Shown: positions 1-11,523 of the stretch, piece by piece
How positions within the stretch are numbered: the first letter of the stretch is position 1
Layout: every line of letters begins with the position of its first letter
Source of the DNA: Hyaloscypha bicolor E
Taxonomy: Eukaryota > Ascomycota > Leotiomycetes > Helotiales > Hyaloscyphaceae
Assembly (NCBI RefSeq): GCF_002865645.1
Contig: NW_020194615.1
Span: forward strand, 372,001-436,000
Length of the DNA stretch: 64,000 bases
Direction of reading: 5' to 3'
The notes under the pieces: model-generated
Told to the model about the DNA's origin: nothing
Database searches by the model: none
What the model saw: only the letters and a program-made list of their open reading frames with translations
Position numbers and translations under genes: made by a program

Positions 1-1
1 A

Positions 2-1455
2 TTGGGGAATGGGCCTTCACAGATGGGCAGGAATGTTACTAGCCTATCATCATCTCCTGCTACGAGTCAAGAAGAACCTGGAAAGCCACAAACACGGAAT
101 GAGAAGGGGAAAGGTGTGGCAACTGTGCCACGGCAAGATCTTGACATATTTGCCCCCCTCCTTGGAACGACAGCTTTTACATCCATAGTGAACGACTCAT
201 TGGGTTTGGACTGGGCTTTGATCGAGATCCGACACGATGGATTTCTATCAGTCAACACATTCTCAATGGGCGACTTCGCCCAGCATGAGAATAGACAAGT
301 TCAAATTAGCGGGCTTGTTGAGACACTTCCAACTTCTAGGTCTCCTGTATTGGCGCTCCTAGAACGAGACTCTCTCACAGGAACTATATTCGGCACGGCT
401 GTTTCAGTGAGACTGCCAGGATCCTCAAAGATGTGTGAAATCTGGACTGTCCAACTTGATGGCAATATAGGTACAACCTCCCCCTGACAGTCTTCCCGTG
501 CCTATGGAATCGGGACTCTAATATTTTTTCAATAGAACAGGGGGATTGTGGCTCTTTAGTTGTCGACCCATCCAACGGGAATGTATACGGACACATTGTG
601 GCAGGGAATATTGGGACTGGCTTTGCTTATATTGTCCCTGCGTATCACACGCAACAAGACATTAACGAACGCTTCGGGAACAAATTTAAATTCGCTACCA
701 CCGAAGATTACAAACTCAGTGTCACATCCGAAACAGGATCAACGGCTAGCAAAAGGATCGTATCAACTTTTGGTGATCTCGGACCAGTCTTGAGCTTAGA
801 CCAGATCGTGGGTGATGGCTCGGCAACCTCGAGTAAGCCTGCTGTCTCCAGAGCTTCCAAGTTAGATTCAGGGTTCAAAAAGCCCTCGGCGGAGATTCCA
901 GGACAACAGCAGACCTTGAAAGATACCGATAATCTGTCAACAATCCTTCCATCCGTTCTTGATCGCCCAGCTGATGAAAGTCAATTGCATCCACTCTGGA
1001 GACCTGCGGATTTCTGGGATGATCTCGTAGATGTTGAAGATATCGATGATGACAGCGAATTCAGTCGGTACTCAATGATTGAAACACCGCCGAAACGAAG
1101 TTTCATTCGGAAGCTGAAAGCGTTCGCCATTCGACCAATCCAGGAACAAACACGGAGGGCCGCCCGAACTCTCGCTCTTCGGCGCTCTATTCGCGCCAAC
1201 CCCAATGACAATGACGAGTATGATAATCATCACGACTCACGTGTTGTGAGGAGAACATCAAGTGGAAATCTGAGAGTTGTAGACCGGAGGAGGAGCACCA
1301 GTCTCACTGGAGATCCAATCCGAGGGGCTATCTCCAAGTTTTCAGCCTCAGCCAAAAAACTGTTCAACCCCAAGCCAAAAGAAAAATTAGGCGAATTGAG
1401 GGTGCCCAGCCAGGAATTTGTGGATCTCGGTCGCGATGAAGTGCTGCCTTGGTGA
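2..1455 (+). CDS. Trypsin-fold-like protein with GDCGS motif, 5' partial
   Basis: The gene is open at the left edge, so its start lies outside the window. Exon A runs 2-470, an intron 471-535 (65 bp, ends AATAG), and exon B 536-1455 (TGA). The splice creates the sequence EQGDCGSLVVD, followed by a stretch reading GNVYGHIVAG. This resembles the active-site block GDSGG of chymotrypsin-fold peptidases, but with Cys where the nucleophile Ser normally sits. Proteins with such a block are common and poorly characterised in filamentous fungi. The C-terminal half (from about position 900) is charged, Arg/Ser-rich and probably disordered. I cannot see the catalytic His with confidence because the N-terminus is missing. 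It may be a cysteine-nucleophile peptidase or a catalytically dead fold. Function unknown. Confidence 0.72.
471..535 (+). other. Intron in the GDCGS-protein gene
   Basis: GT at 471 and AG at 534-535. Removing 65 bp joins the two open frames and rebuilds the EQGDCGS block across the junction. Without splicing the first frame stops at 487. Confidence 0.75.
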
Positions 1456-2165
1456 AGATAACCCAGAGAAGAGACCTTGGGAAGGGCGGGATGAAGAAAG
1501 AGATAGAGACAATCATCGGAAGCGAAACTCGGGAACACCAAGCTAGACTCGCAATATCTCGCCGAGGCGCTCGCCAGCATATGCTACAAACATTGGTAAG
1601 ACTGTTTGATTTGGATATTACATGGTTTTCTATTGCTCCGGCTTTACCTATTATACTACCACAAGAGCCCGAATTCAGTGTGATTTAAATTTTACAACTC
1701 TGTGACTACATTTGTTTATCTGTTTGCGTTGGGCATTTGACAGTTCCTTGAATCTCATAAGTGACATTGCCAAGTCTCATGGTTTGCTATATAAAATTGA
1801 ATTTTTTTATAAAAAGATAAAAGGACAACTTCCTCACTTAAACAAAGCATTAATGCATTATCTCGAGCTTTCATTCTCTGAAGATAGAGGTGCGATGCAA
1901 GCACATAATAATATTACAGAGCATCTGATATCTCGAACCAAAGTACAAAGCCCATTCACAACACCCTCGCTTTCCAGTTCGACAGTAATGACTCTACCAC
2001 TTTGTATCCGTATGACATATTTCCTCAAATACAATCAACCACAATGTGTCTCAGCTTTATATAACAAATTCAGTCTAAATCCGAAAACCCCCTCGAAAAC
2101 GTTGTTTCACTCCTAAGAAACTTACATCGTCAGGACCAAAACCCCCGTCAACTGGACAAACAAAC
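1456..2165. other. Intergenic region without a recognisable gene
   Basis: This stretch is AT-richer than the flanking genes. It should hold the terminator of the upstream gene and the promoter of the small CaaX-protein gene. Short open frames exist, but none has coding character or homology that I can recognise. Confidence 0.5.
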
Positions 2166-2625
2166 ATGTCGTCCACCTCGCTTGTAGATCCATTTCCAGC
2201 AGAGAAGAAGAAGAAAAACGGAAAGCGGGGTCCATTACCAGGAATCTGGAGTGCCAAAGATGGACCTGGCCCTGCGAAGTGGCGACGAGATAACAGTAAG
2301 TAGTTTCCTCTCCCACTCTCTTTAAAATGCGTAGTGGGCTTTATGTACATTCTATAACTAATCGGGAGAACAAGCTGGTATACACGGCCAGGTGCGTCGT
2401 AAAGGCGAGAGAGATCCGAAGAAGGGTGGTCTCAGAATGAGCCAAGAAATGGCGAATACTCCAAGATATAAGAACGCCCAGGGACTTCCTCCCTTGGATC
2501 CCGAAGTTGGAGAGAAAATGGAGAAGAGGAAGAAGGCTGCTAAGAAGGAGGGAGACAAAGCAGCGAAGCAAGCTCAGCATGAGAGGAAGGAGAAAAAGAG
2601 TGACAAGAAATGCGCGCTCATGTAG
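2166..2625 (+). CDS. Small Lys-rich protein with C-terminal CaaX box (CALM)
   Basis: Two-exon gene: exon 1 2166-2295, intron 2296-2374 (79 bp, donor GTAAGT, branch-like CTAAT, acceptor CAAG), exon 2 2375-2625 (TAG). The junction codon is A|CT and the product is 126 residues. The protein is strongly basic, with a KKKK cluster near residue 15 and a C-terminal tail KEKKSDKKCALM. The last four residues form a CaaX box; a terminal Met normally directs farnesylation, and a preceding polybasic stretch is the classic second membrane signal, as in K-Ras. I see no GTPase or other enzymatic motif, so this is not a Ras protein. I infer a prenylated, membrane-associated small protein of unknown role. The exact splice and the functional terminus support a real gene. 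Confidence 0.68.
2296..2374 (+). other. Intron in the CaaX-protein gene
   Basis: Donor GTAAGT at 2296, branch-like sequence CTAACTAAT near 2355, acceptor AAG at 2372-2374. Removal keeps the frame. Confidence 0.7.
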
Positions 2626-3515
2626 GCAAGGGGTATATTTGTGATACCGGATGGGCATATCGGAGGTGAAGGAAATACGATGAGTTTCTAGTTAGCAGAT
2701 AGCCAGAGATATATTCAACCCCCCCCCTTGGTTCTTGTTAAATGTCCCAGTAGTAAACTATAGACCATTAGTAAGTTGCATTTCCCTCCAATATACTACG
2801 CTCAAGAACATTGTTCCCAAAGTGACTCATGCTGCCAATAATTCCTGCCCGAACTCACATCAATTCTGAGCTTGTCCGCTCAGACCTCCATCCCAGCCTG
2901 CGTATTCCATGGCAAGGTCGATATGAGCACTTATACCCTGCCCGCTTCCTTCTTCAAAGCCTCAAAGCCTCGAATAATTGCCTTGTCTTTTTCCTTCCTA
3001 GTGTAATTTGTGTAGCCGCTACGGTGAGGTTACCATCGTGCTTTTAAGTAAGCTTCGATGGACTATGAGTAAATGTAATCTGAGGCTCATGCATTAGATT
3101 GTGGGGGCCTATCTTTGGGTACTTCATCTTCAAACGATGGACTTCTTGGGGCAGCCACACACTGACTAGAACTTGACTCAGTCTCTCCGGAAGCTTTTCT
3201 TCTCATCTCAACCGTCATTTTAGGGATACTTGATAAATGGTTTGTGGATTCCTCGGGGTCCAGGGAGATTTGGGATAAACTTGATAGCTCGAAGAGAAGC
3301 TGAGTGTTAAAGGACGACGAAGAGGGAAATGAAAAAATTATGGAGATAGGGGAGCGGCACTAGATTATGTGATTCGTGAATTCGAACTCTAACCATTCAT
3401 TCTTCCGCCGGTTCGCACAGCACTGAACGAAACTCACTTTGAGAGTCGATAAATCATATTTATTTGATTCAGGTATATATCTCTGGAGAACTACCAAGCA
3501 TCATCTCCCATCACA
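2626..3515. other. Intergenic region
   Basis: No convincing gene. It contains a C-run near 2720 and several short open frames without coding signature. Confidence 0.45.
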
Positions 3516-4590
3516 TCATGGCACAACATCCCTTTTCCCGACTGCACGAGCTGTCGCTATCACTCCCATACCCTCCACTTCTGAATCGAACACTCCTGTG
3601 CGTTCGACCTGGTCTAGGTTGTCCAAACCCCCCACCTCCGATCTCATCGGTCCTATGCCCTCGGTCTGGTCTGCGTTGTCCTTGATCACGACCATTTCCC
3701 CAATGCCAATCGTTTCCACGATTTTCTCGACTTCTTCGCTGGTGCCCGTGATGTCCGGGACCAGACCCCTAAATAAATTGCATGGGATATCCATCTCGAG
3801 GCATATTGTGCTGTAAGGACTGAAGAGTAAAACTTTCGGTTGCTTCAAGTTGCGTCCTGCCGTTGGAAAGCTTTCGGGTGCTGGTGCAAGCTTGAGTTCA
3901 CGAAAGAGCCCCAAGAGTAGGAAGGACGAACAAGTTAAATGTGAACTCCAAGTCGCCAGTGTAGTAGTAAAACAATCACCAAATTTGACATACCGTCGTA
4001 CGAATGATGTGACACACTTCGAATCCTCCCCATACAACGCCAAGCCCCAAATAATTCACAAAGTGTATGCCCTTAAAGACTCCAAATCATACAACCTCCT
4101 CTTCTCTCCCACCAGTCGTGATTCCTCAATCACATAAAAGCACAACACATCATCTGATACCTTGGCTTTGCAGTATAGGACTTCCGGTATTTTTTCTCCT
4201 GCCCACTCCCATAACTTGCATAACTGTCAGACTTGCTTCTACCGCCATAGCTCACATAACTTTGGCGACTCTGGGATGACCCTGTACTGGCCCTAGTCCT
4301 TGGACCCTTTCGTATTGTTGTACTTGTATATCGAGTACTAGCCCGTCCAGCCCCTCCCCGAAGATGTAGTTCCCCATCGGCCTCAAATTCAACTCCCTTC
4401 TTCTTATCCTTGATCTCCTCTGAGGCAAACTTGGCATCAGAGGGCCGTTCCTTTTTATCCGCACCCTGCACGGCAGCTCCGGAACCATCCGTCTCCTTCC
4501 CTTTCCCCAAAGTCATCGTGAAGATCTTTGAATGTAGCTTGAACTCCAAATAATCCCTCCAGGGGTCCTAATCGTGAAGAATAATCGCAA
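3516..4590 (-). CDS. Hypothetical protein, splicing unresolved, possibly disrupted
   Basis: Two long minus-strand open stretches look coding. One is about 4583-4150, with a possible acceptor AG next to 4585 and the first internal Met at 4516; it reads into a Ser/Tyr-rich low-complexity segment. The other is about 4043-3516, ending in a TGA/TAA-terminated acidic tail with repeated Glu/Val/Ile. Between them a third coding-like stretch (about 4136-4050) is interrupted by an in-frame TGA near 4062. A strong donor GTATGT near 4000 and an acceptor CAAG near 3890 suggest another intron. I could not build one model that closes without a stop. The gene may therefore have more introns than I can place, or it may be decayed. 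I do not recognise a family. Confidence 0.35.
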
Positions 4591-6106
4591 ATAAATCCCA
4601 ATAAAGATCCTACAGTGTGGTGTGACGGCCGAAACAAAGGTGTCAAAAGCATAGATAGTTCGGGGGCAGGTCCGAACTCCTAAATACTTTAGATAACGAA
4701 GAAGCAACTGCACAGACGCTGATTAGCCCTTCCCCAATGTCCGACCAACACTTCCTTTTCCACCAGGCAGCTTACCGGACATCCCGGCGATCTGGCTTTT
4801 TCAGCCAGCCCTCCGGCACAGTCGGACACATTGTGTCACTCCCTCATCCTTCATGACTTAACTGCTCCTTGTATTGCCCCTCCCTCCATCCCTGGCCCAG
4901 TTCAGGCTATGCTCACCTCAGCCCAGATGCACACGAATCTCCTCCACCTGGCCAACCACGAGCTAGCGCTTCGATGAAACCATCGGTAAATGCAGCAAGC
5001 ATTTATTTCTAGGTAGCCTATTATTGGTGCGCTCAGCGACCCCGCCTACCTCAAACACCACTGCCACTCATTGCTACCCCTCCCCCTTAAGCTAGCCGCC
5101 GCCGGTGTATCAACCCCACCAAGCCATCCTTTTTCGCACGTGCAATTTGACTGAACGTGACTTCTCGACTTCAGATTCTCTCGGCTGCAATAAATAACTT
5201 ACATTCTGTTTCTGACTCGAGGTCGGCAGGTGCTATTTTGGTCTCCCTCGTATGACCCCACCAATCCCCCTTGAATTTAGCGAGCGAAGAGACAGCCCTA
5301 CAGCAACTGTTATTCATGCATGTGCGATTTCGCAAACGGTAACTTGTCGACTGCAAGCCCTCACGATTGCAACATCTACGATTGGAGAAATAGGTGTCAA
5401 TATGAATTACTTCGTATTTTGACCTCCTCACATGACACTGCCGTCATTAATGTCTTATTCAGCCACAGCGCAGAGGCAGCCCCACCACAAGTTACACAAC
5501 GATCGTCACGAACGCACAATTTGGTCAATTGCCACTGGTCCACTCAAGATCCAAAGGACTGAATTAAATCCTTTTCCTTCAATCGAGGTGGATAGCTAGT
5601 ATTTTGGCTTCCTCCCGCGATACCACTCTCATGCATTCACCCTCTCCTGATAATAGCCGAGTGCAACCCCTCATCCTCTACACACGTGGCACTTCCACAC
5701 CCCATGAGTCGCCAAGTTCCATCTTGCACTCACGCCCTCCACAACACGTTCACCATCAACACTCCCTATCATGTCGCATTACAGCGTATACAATGGATTG
5801 ATATGCAGATACCATCTAAACTCCAACTCCCCCTCTCATAATCTATCGTGCTATTCTCAGAAATCCCTCCAATCCCTCCAATCCCTCCAATCCCTCCAAT
5901 CCCTCCAATCCCTCCAATCCCTCTCAATCTCCACATGGCCCCGTCCACACGAGGTACTTTCAGTAGGAAGCGATGCTCTTGCTCCGAATCAGAAATGAAG
6001 AGAGAAGTCACGATCATATTTCCCCCGCGCACTTCCTCACCTGTCACCAAAACTCTACTATTTCCCGAGTCGTCTTAAATTCAAGCTTTACGCCAATCAC
6101 TTTCCA
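4591..6106. other. Intergenic region with a 9-bp tandem repeat
   Basis: No gene is supported. Besides the tandem repeat at 5862-5924, this is moderately pyrimidine-rich spacer between the unresolved gene and the 3' end of the HET pseudogene. Confidence 0.45.
5862..5924. repeat. Tandem repeat, 9-bp unit AATCCCTCC x about 7
   Basis: Seven head-to-tail copies of AATCCCTCC with the last unit slightly changed (ends CTCT). Because the unit length is a multiple of 3, all six frames stay open and give artefactual repetitive peptides. The array lies about 180 bp past the stop of the HET pseudogene. Confidence 0.95.
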
Positions 6107-8257
6107 TCAAATAATCCGTATCACACAGGGCTGCTTATCCTCAAAGAACTCCTTTCCAAACCCTCCTCCATCGCCAAGCTGCCAATTGCAGATACTATGT
6201 CCAACCCTCTTATAAACATCTTCATCCTCTCTCCTCAACACCAACACACACAGCTCATCAGTCCAGCTCCTTCCAACTAGGAGACAATGCACACTCTGCG
6301 TCTCCAGCAGCTCATCTCCAAACGGATCATCGAGCCTGACATACTCAGTCATGCCCTCCCTGCTCACGCTAAACTCGACGTCACCACCTGCCAAATCAAC
6401 CCCCTCGCCGTCGTCAACGATTTCCAGCGTCACTTCAACGAGCAGTCCCAAGAGCACGATATGCCCGCCTGCGACTGCACCAGTGACATCAGTCCCTCCA
6501 ACCGGAAGATCACACTTCGCTTCCAGTATCCTCACGCTAGATTCCTTGATAATAGAGCGAAAATTTCTTCGCTCTTCCCACCCTTCGTCTTTGTAGCTAG
6601 GATAAGTAATCCCACCTGAAACCAGGGAAGCCCACGACCAATTCGGCGCGCGATACTGTTCAGACCTCATCGCATCTTCGTCAGCCATCCAAAGCAAGCC
6701 ATCGGGAAGATCATTCGTCCAAAGACCCGCTATATACTTGCCTAGTACATTTGCGCGAGAAAATGCCTGCGCAAGACCGGACAGAGCGGGGAGCTTGTCA
6801 CTCTCTCTCTCGTGATATCCGCCGAACAGTAATTCTCAACCAGCCAATGCCATTCCGTGCCCAGCCTCTGCGCAGTGACCTCTTTGCTCTCGAGTAACGC
6901 CACCGCAGTCGATAGTTTGATATTCGGTCGAACAACGGACATAGACCCGCACTCACACCAAATCGCACTTGAGCATTCCCACACACACTCGTTCTTCATG
7001 AAGTGGATGATTCTTGGTGCCAGTAAACGTTCCTGGAACGTCCACGCCCTCTTGAATAAAGCATGATCGTACATCCCTTCACCGTCGAAGTCCCGATGTC
7101 CTTTTTGCCGTCGAATGGAGATACCTGACTTGCCACCGCCAGAAACTCCAGGGATCTCGTAGGACTGTTGGTCCTCGGCCATTTCTACAAAACAGCCAGC
7201 TTCTCCATCTGATCCGTGAGCAGCTGATATCATCAGGAATGAAAGCTCGTATATTGAGCACATCTTTGCCGATTCGGCTTCCCAGTCCCTCGGATCATCT
7301 TATATGATACACAAACTGTCAATCCAGAGATATCGGAAGCCCAACCGGCGCGTGATGAGCAAGCATCTCGAAACGTCTGGGACAGCCCCTCTAAACTGAT
7401 CGCCAATTTCCTAGCTTCGAGTGTTGCAGTGGTGGTACGGAACATCTTGGTTTTGCCCCAGCAATGGCTGAGAGTAAGGTAATGTCCTTTCTGCCCTCTC
7501 GTCTCACGAAGTTTGCAATGGGCACCATCGCTATGTGGTCCAACGTCAACAAGCAGGCTAGGTAGTTCGTTTGGTTTTAGCTTTAAGCCGGGACACATGG
7601 GATGCTCCCTACGGCACGTATCGATCCAGTGATGAATGTTTTCAAAGGTGTGATATGAGCTCGTGGACGGAGAAACGTATCCAGCGGGTTCGAAGACACG
7701 GCATGAGTCGGACCATTCTACGCTCCTCTTGATCAGATGAAGCTTTCAAAGATCACAAGAAAGACGTAACGTACCTGAAACTTGTGGTTTAAAGAACTCC
7801 AATGGCCCGATACTCGGTCTGATCTCCCCCCTCCTCTCTTTTCCAACGTCAAAAGAAAAGCGATAGTTACTCCCCAGCGGCACCCTTAAAAATACATCCC
7901 GCTCCTCTAAGCCTCCTTCTCCTTCTTCCTCTCTCAATCCCAATATCCCCTCCACATCAAACTTCTCAACATGCTTTTGAAACCCCTCATAAAAAACACC
8001 ACACACACTACATCCCTCTCCCGTCGTCCTTGCCAATTCCTCCACAGAAATATCGAAATAGATCTGAAACCGTTCTTCCTTCCTCAAAGCATCATACGCT
8101 GGCTGGCAGAAGCGAGCTTGAGGACATGATACGGGATTGCATTGGTAGTGCAGTTCTCTGCAGATGCAGGGTGAGATGTTGGAGTAAGAAGAGGAGGGCT
8201 TCTCTAATCTACGGACTGGCTTTGGGGGGGATCCTCGTGGGCTGAATTAGCTTTCAT
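6107..8257 (-). pseudogene. HET-domain (heterokaryon incompatibility) pseudogene
   Basis: Minus-strand HET-family gene. The putative ATG is at 8257; an intron lies at 7718-7774 (57 bp, donor GTACGT, acceptor GTAG); the stop is at 6107. Recognisable parts in order are an N-terminal Cys-rich part reading CRELHYQC, the HET block YLTLSHCWG, RYLWIDSLCII, the W-x-F-Q-E-R-like WTFQERLLAPR, and the C-terminal RAPNWSWASL. The frame is broken four ways. A C7 run near 8235 puts the only upstream ATG out of frame. One base is lost before LITRRLG (near 7355). A TAA replaces the usual Gln codon after LCII (near 7300). There is a 1- or 2-nt shift in a GA dinucleotide run near 6806. HET proteins trigger non-self recognition cell death in fungi; this copy should be inactive. 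Confidence 0.85.
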
Positions 8258-8961
8258 AGTCTCCGATTTTGGGGGCAAACGAAGCTTACTTGGTTTCTTC
8301 TGTGGAGGTGACACGAGCTGGTCGCTGCCGACGAAGTTTTCAACCATCTTCAGGGGCGAGCCACAAGGGTGCCTACCCAGCTGCAGCGGGCATCTGGTCT
8401 GCCCACGAGACTCTGACAGCCTGGCTTCGAAAGTCGATGGCCTGAGCGCTCGTTTAAAGCATATTAAGCTGGTGACATGCGTTACCTAGAGGAGTTGTTC
8501 ATAGTTGCAGCCTTGCTCTTAGAGAGCATTGAAGAAGAAGTAGAGATATGTGTGTGCGGGGCTGGGCACCTGCAGCTGCTCGGTTAGTGCTCTGCCAAGA
8601 GCAGACACACCATCTCCATCTCAAGTGAATACTGAAAACTTGGCCTATTATGCCCAACGGTTGGATCAAGGCTAATTGTGATATACAATGCGTTCCCATC
8701 CTTAATAAGAAAGGCATGTAAGTGCAGAAAGATATGAAAGTATCACGTGATCATTTTGTGTCCCATATTCTGAGCCTGGAACAATGTTTTCCTTTTCACG
8801 ACTTAAGTACAGGTGACTTCTGTATTCTCATTCAATTGCTCGTTTCCCAATATTCTAACACTGGATATCTTTTCCCAAAATAACCTCAATAGATCCAGCA
8901 CCATCCTGCATCGCCGTGTACTACTTCGTAAACAATCAGCTCCCATGCCCACCCCTCAATC
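8258..8961. other. Intergenic region between HET pseudogene and PLD-like gene
   Basis: No gene recognised. It holds the former HET promoter (right of 8257) and the 3' flank of the PLD-like gene. Confidence 0.45.
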
Positions 8962-10866
8962 CTAAAAGCCCCCCTTATCCCTCATCTTCTTCAGCATCCC
9001 GCCCACCCCCTTAAAAAGCCCCTCCACTTTCCCGGGGTTTCCCATATACCCAGCCCCGGGATTTCCATCCCCATCCCTCCAAACCCCATCCTTCGCAGCA
9101 ACCCCAAACCTCTCCGTATTCTGATTCCGCTCAATGCCCTCCCTCCACTTCCGACAAATCTCCTCACTGTCAAGCATAACATTGAGTTCCTGACTATGGT
9201 ACCAACTTTGCGTATCCTGGTTCCCACTGCCCTGGATACCGACATGCTCGTCCACAATCAGCAATTTGATATGACAACTCCTTTGCTTGAAGCTCTGATG
9301 AATAGGATGATCTTGGTCTTTGCCAACGTAATAGCAGATATGAAGAAGCTCGCGTTCTTCCTCAGTGATGGACTTCACGAGCGCCTGAGCAGCCTGATCG
9401 TTGGTCCCGCCTTGCCCCGGGATGATCTCCCCTGCGTCGTTATACCCAAAGCAGATATAATACGTGACCCGTATCCCACGCTTCAGCGCCGCAGCGAGCG
9501 CAGGGATGAGTGGCGCGGCGTTGAGGTCAGGTGTTTGGATGAAGACTGTGCGTGTTGCGTTGCGGATGCAGGAGAGCCAGGCTTCGTTCTGGGGCACGTA
9601 GACGTTGTGCATGTTTGGGGGACCGTAGGGGGGCCGCGAGACAAGAGCCATTGGCACAGGTGTAGCTGTCATGGAGGAGATGTAGGGGGTCATTTCCTCG
9701 CCCTGAGGAATCTCCGGTCCGGATGGGGGGATGGGGTGCTTGCAGGCGAGGTTCAGTTGGCGGTTTGCGGCTTGGAGGTGGGATTCGTTAGGTTTTATGG
9801 AGTAGGCGGATTGCATGCGTGTGATCTCTTGGTTGATATCGGTGTCCCAGTGAGGGTCCCCGGGCATGTGCTCTGGAAGACGCACTGCTTGTCCTTCAGC
9901 CGCGATTTCGTGTTGTTCTCGTGCCGGGCCGCGGTCCAAGTATATGGGCGTTTGATCGGAAGTGGGCAGACCGCCTTCAGTTGCCGGTGTGGCATGGGAA
10001 GGAAGAGGCGGGTTGAGGTGGTTGTTCCAGGTGATGAGCGCCGTGTCGTAGATACTATCCACAATCGGCCCCTCCACATGGATCATCATCTCGACATTGT
10101 CGTTGTCCTCCATATTGTTGCTCATGATCGCCGCCACCTTGCGATCTACGACACAGAACTTGGCATGCAGCGTTCCCAACACCAATTTGTGAAGACTGAT
10201 AATCTCCAGATCGATATTTGGTATTTCTTCCGGCTTTGGGAGTTGGATCTTCTCGCCTGAGTATGCCGCTGGCTTCACAAGCTGATGCGCGTCAATGATG
10301 TTCGCAGCTGCGGCCTTATCGTACATCATCTTGACCACTACTCTCTGTCCCCTCTCTCCAGCTCTCCTTGAAAGTTCGATCAAGGCATCCTTGATGAGTC
10401 TCTGTGCGACTGACGGCGACCAAGAACACGTGATGAAAAAGATCTCACGCTCAGCGCGCACAATCATGTTCGAACAGTGTCGAATGATATCTGCCAATGG
10501 GCCAATAACGGTAAGAGGCACAGTTCCATGAGAGCCCATCAAAGGAGGAGAGACCACCCCGGCCATGGGGTCAGCGTCCAAGCAGATCAGTGCATCGGCA
10601 TAGGCCTGCAAGAAGAGAGGGCTTGGTTGCGTCGGGCCCCAGCGACCGCATTTGAGCGCCTGCTCCTGCAATCGAGCAGATGTAGCTCCTCGATCCTTCT
10701 CGGGCTCACGGTTGAAGATCTTCTTGTGGTGTCCGTAGAGCTTCTTGACGACGTCTCCGGGAGCCTTGGTTGGATCCTTCGCAAGGACAGAGCTGACTGT
10801 CTCTGTTGCTTGACAGAGCTGGAGAACATTCTCGGACACCATCGTGATCGTGAAAGCGATTGGCAA
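8962..10866 (-). CDS. Phospholipase D-like (two HxK motifs) protein
   Basis: Single open frame of 634 codons. Two PLD-superfamily half-motifs are visible. HAKFCVVD at residues 234-241 is followed by an SNNMEDND stretch. HIKLLIVD at residues 532-539 is followed by GSGNQDTQSW. Both keep the His-x-Lys pair followed by Asp and the downstream Ser/Gly-Asn, as in the bilobed active site of PLD and cardiolipin-synthase-type enzymes. A Pro-rich linker separates the lobes at about 285-420. No signal peptide or transmembrane helix is evident, so a cytosolic or peripheral enzyme acting on phosphodiester bonds is likely; the substrate is unknown. Met9 (10842) is an alternative start. The long open frame on the opposite strand (9196-10260) is a shadow of this gene. 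Confidence 0.85.
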   Translation of the reverse strand: MPIAFTITMVSENVLQLCQATETVSSVLAKDPTKAPGDVVKKLYGHHKKIFNREPEKDRGATSARLQEQALKCGRWGPTQPSPLFLQAYADALICLDADPMAGVVSPPLMGSHGTVPLTVIGPLADIIRHCSNMIVRAEREIFFITCSWSPSVAQRLIKDALIELSRRAGERGQRVVVKMMYDKAAAANIIDAHQLVKPAAYSGEKIQLPKPEEIPNIDLEIISLHKLVLGTLHAKFCVVDRKVAAIMSNNMEDNDNVEMMIHVEGPIVDSIYDTALITWNNHLNPPLPSHATPATEGGLPTSDQTPIYLDRGPAREQHEIAAEGQAVRLPEHMPGDPHWDTDINQEITRMQSAYSIKPNESHLQAANRQLNLACKHPIPPSGPEIPQGEEMTPYISSMTATPVPMALVSRPPYGPPNMHNVYVPQNEAWLSCIRNATRTVFIQTPDLNAAPLIPALAAALKRGIRVTYYICFGYNDAGEIIPGQGGTNDQAAQALVKSITEEERELLHICYYVGKDQDHPIHQSFKQRSCHIKLLIVDEHVGIQGSGNQDTQSWYHSQELNVMLDSEEICRKWREGIERNQNTERFGVAAKDGVWRDGDGNPGAGYMGNPGKVEGLFKGVGGMLKKMRDKGGF

Positions 10867-11523
10867 TATTTGGAGAAGGTAGTCGGCCTGGCGCTGTGTG
10901 AGATGTTGCAGCCAGAGGGGATGAGATACAGTAATACTGGGTTTTCAGTATGACGTCGCTTACCCCTCAGCAGGGATTGACTCGTGCGGTTCCATAAATA
11001 GCCGGGATTCGGCCAGAGACGTGGCCATCAAATTAGTTGATGCGATTTGCTGTGTTCAAGCATTTCACAGATGACGCAGGTCGACAATTGCGAGCTTCGA
11101 TGTTGCTTATCTGCCAAGAAGCAGTTCGAAATATCCTTCCCCGGAGCCAAGCCTTGCTGGAGGATGCGGGTTGGCTGTTCCCCACCTTCCAAGCCCTTGG
11201 CAAAAATAGGGGTCTTTCTTTGCCTTACCTGAACTAGGCAGTCTAAGCGAGCCTAGCCCTCCTATGTTTTTGTTTGTTTATATATACCAGCAGAACCAGT
11301 AAGCAGACGGGGATCATCAGACAAATGACTTTGTATTGGCAATCTACATGGGAACAGGAAGGCGCTCCTACAGCAACAGCTTGGCCACCTCATTCGCGTG
11401 GTTCTATAATGAATTTGGGGCGGGCGCCTTTTGTCGATCACACCGGAAAGGTCCAATTATTCAGCGATTCAGGGAACGGTGTGCGAAGCCTCGTTGGCAT
11501 TTGTCGGTAAGGCAAATCATCCC
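10867..11523. other. Intergenic region: PLD-like promoter and GH74 3' flank
   Basis: About 650 bp without a supported gene. Both neighbours are on the minus strand, so this segment should contain the promoter of the PLD-like gene and the terminator of the GH74 gene. Confidence 0.5.

Noticed and set aside
5862..5924. Regular repeat that might suggest a CRISPR-like array
   Set aside because: The 9-bp units are directly adjacent without spacers, and the context is eukaryotic; it is a minisatellite.
9196..10260. 354-codon open frame on the plus strand
   Set aside because: It is antisense to the PLD-like gene, whose two HxK motifs prove the minus strand is coding; composition is that of a shadow frame.
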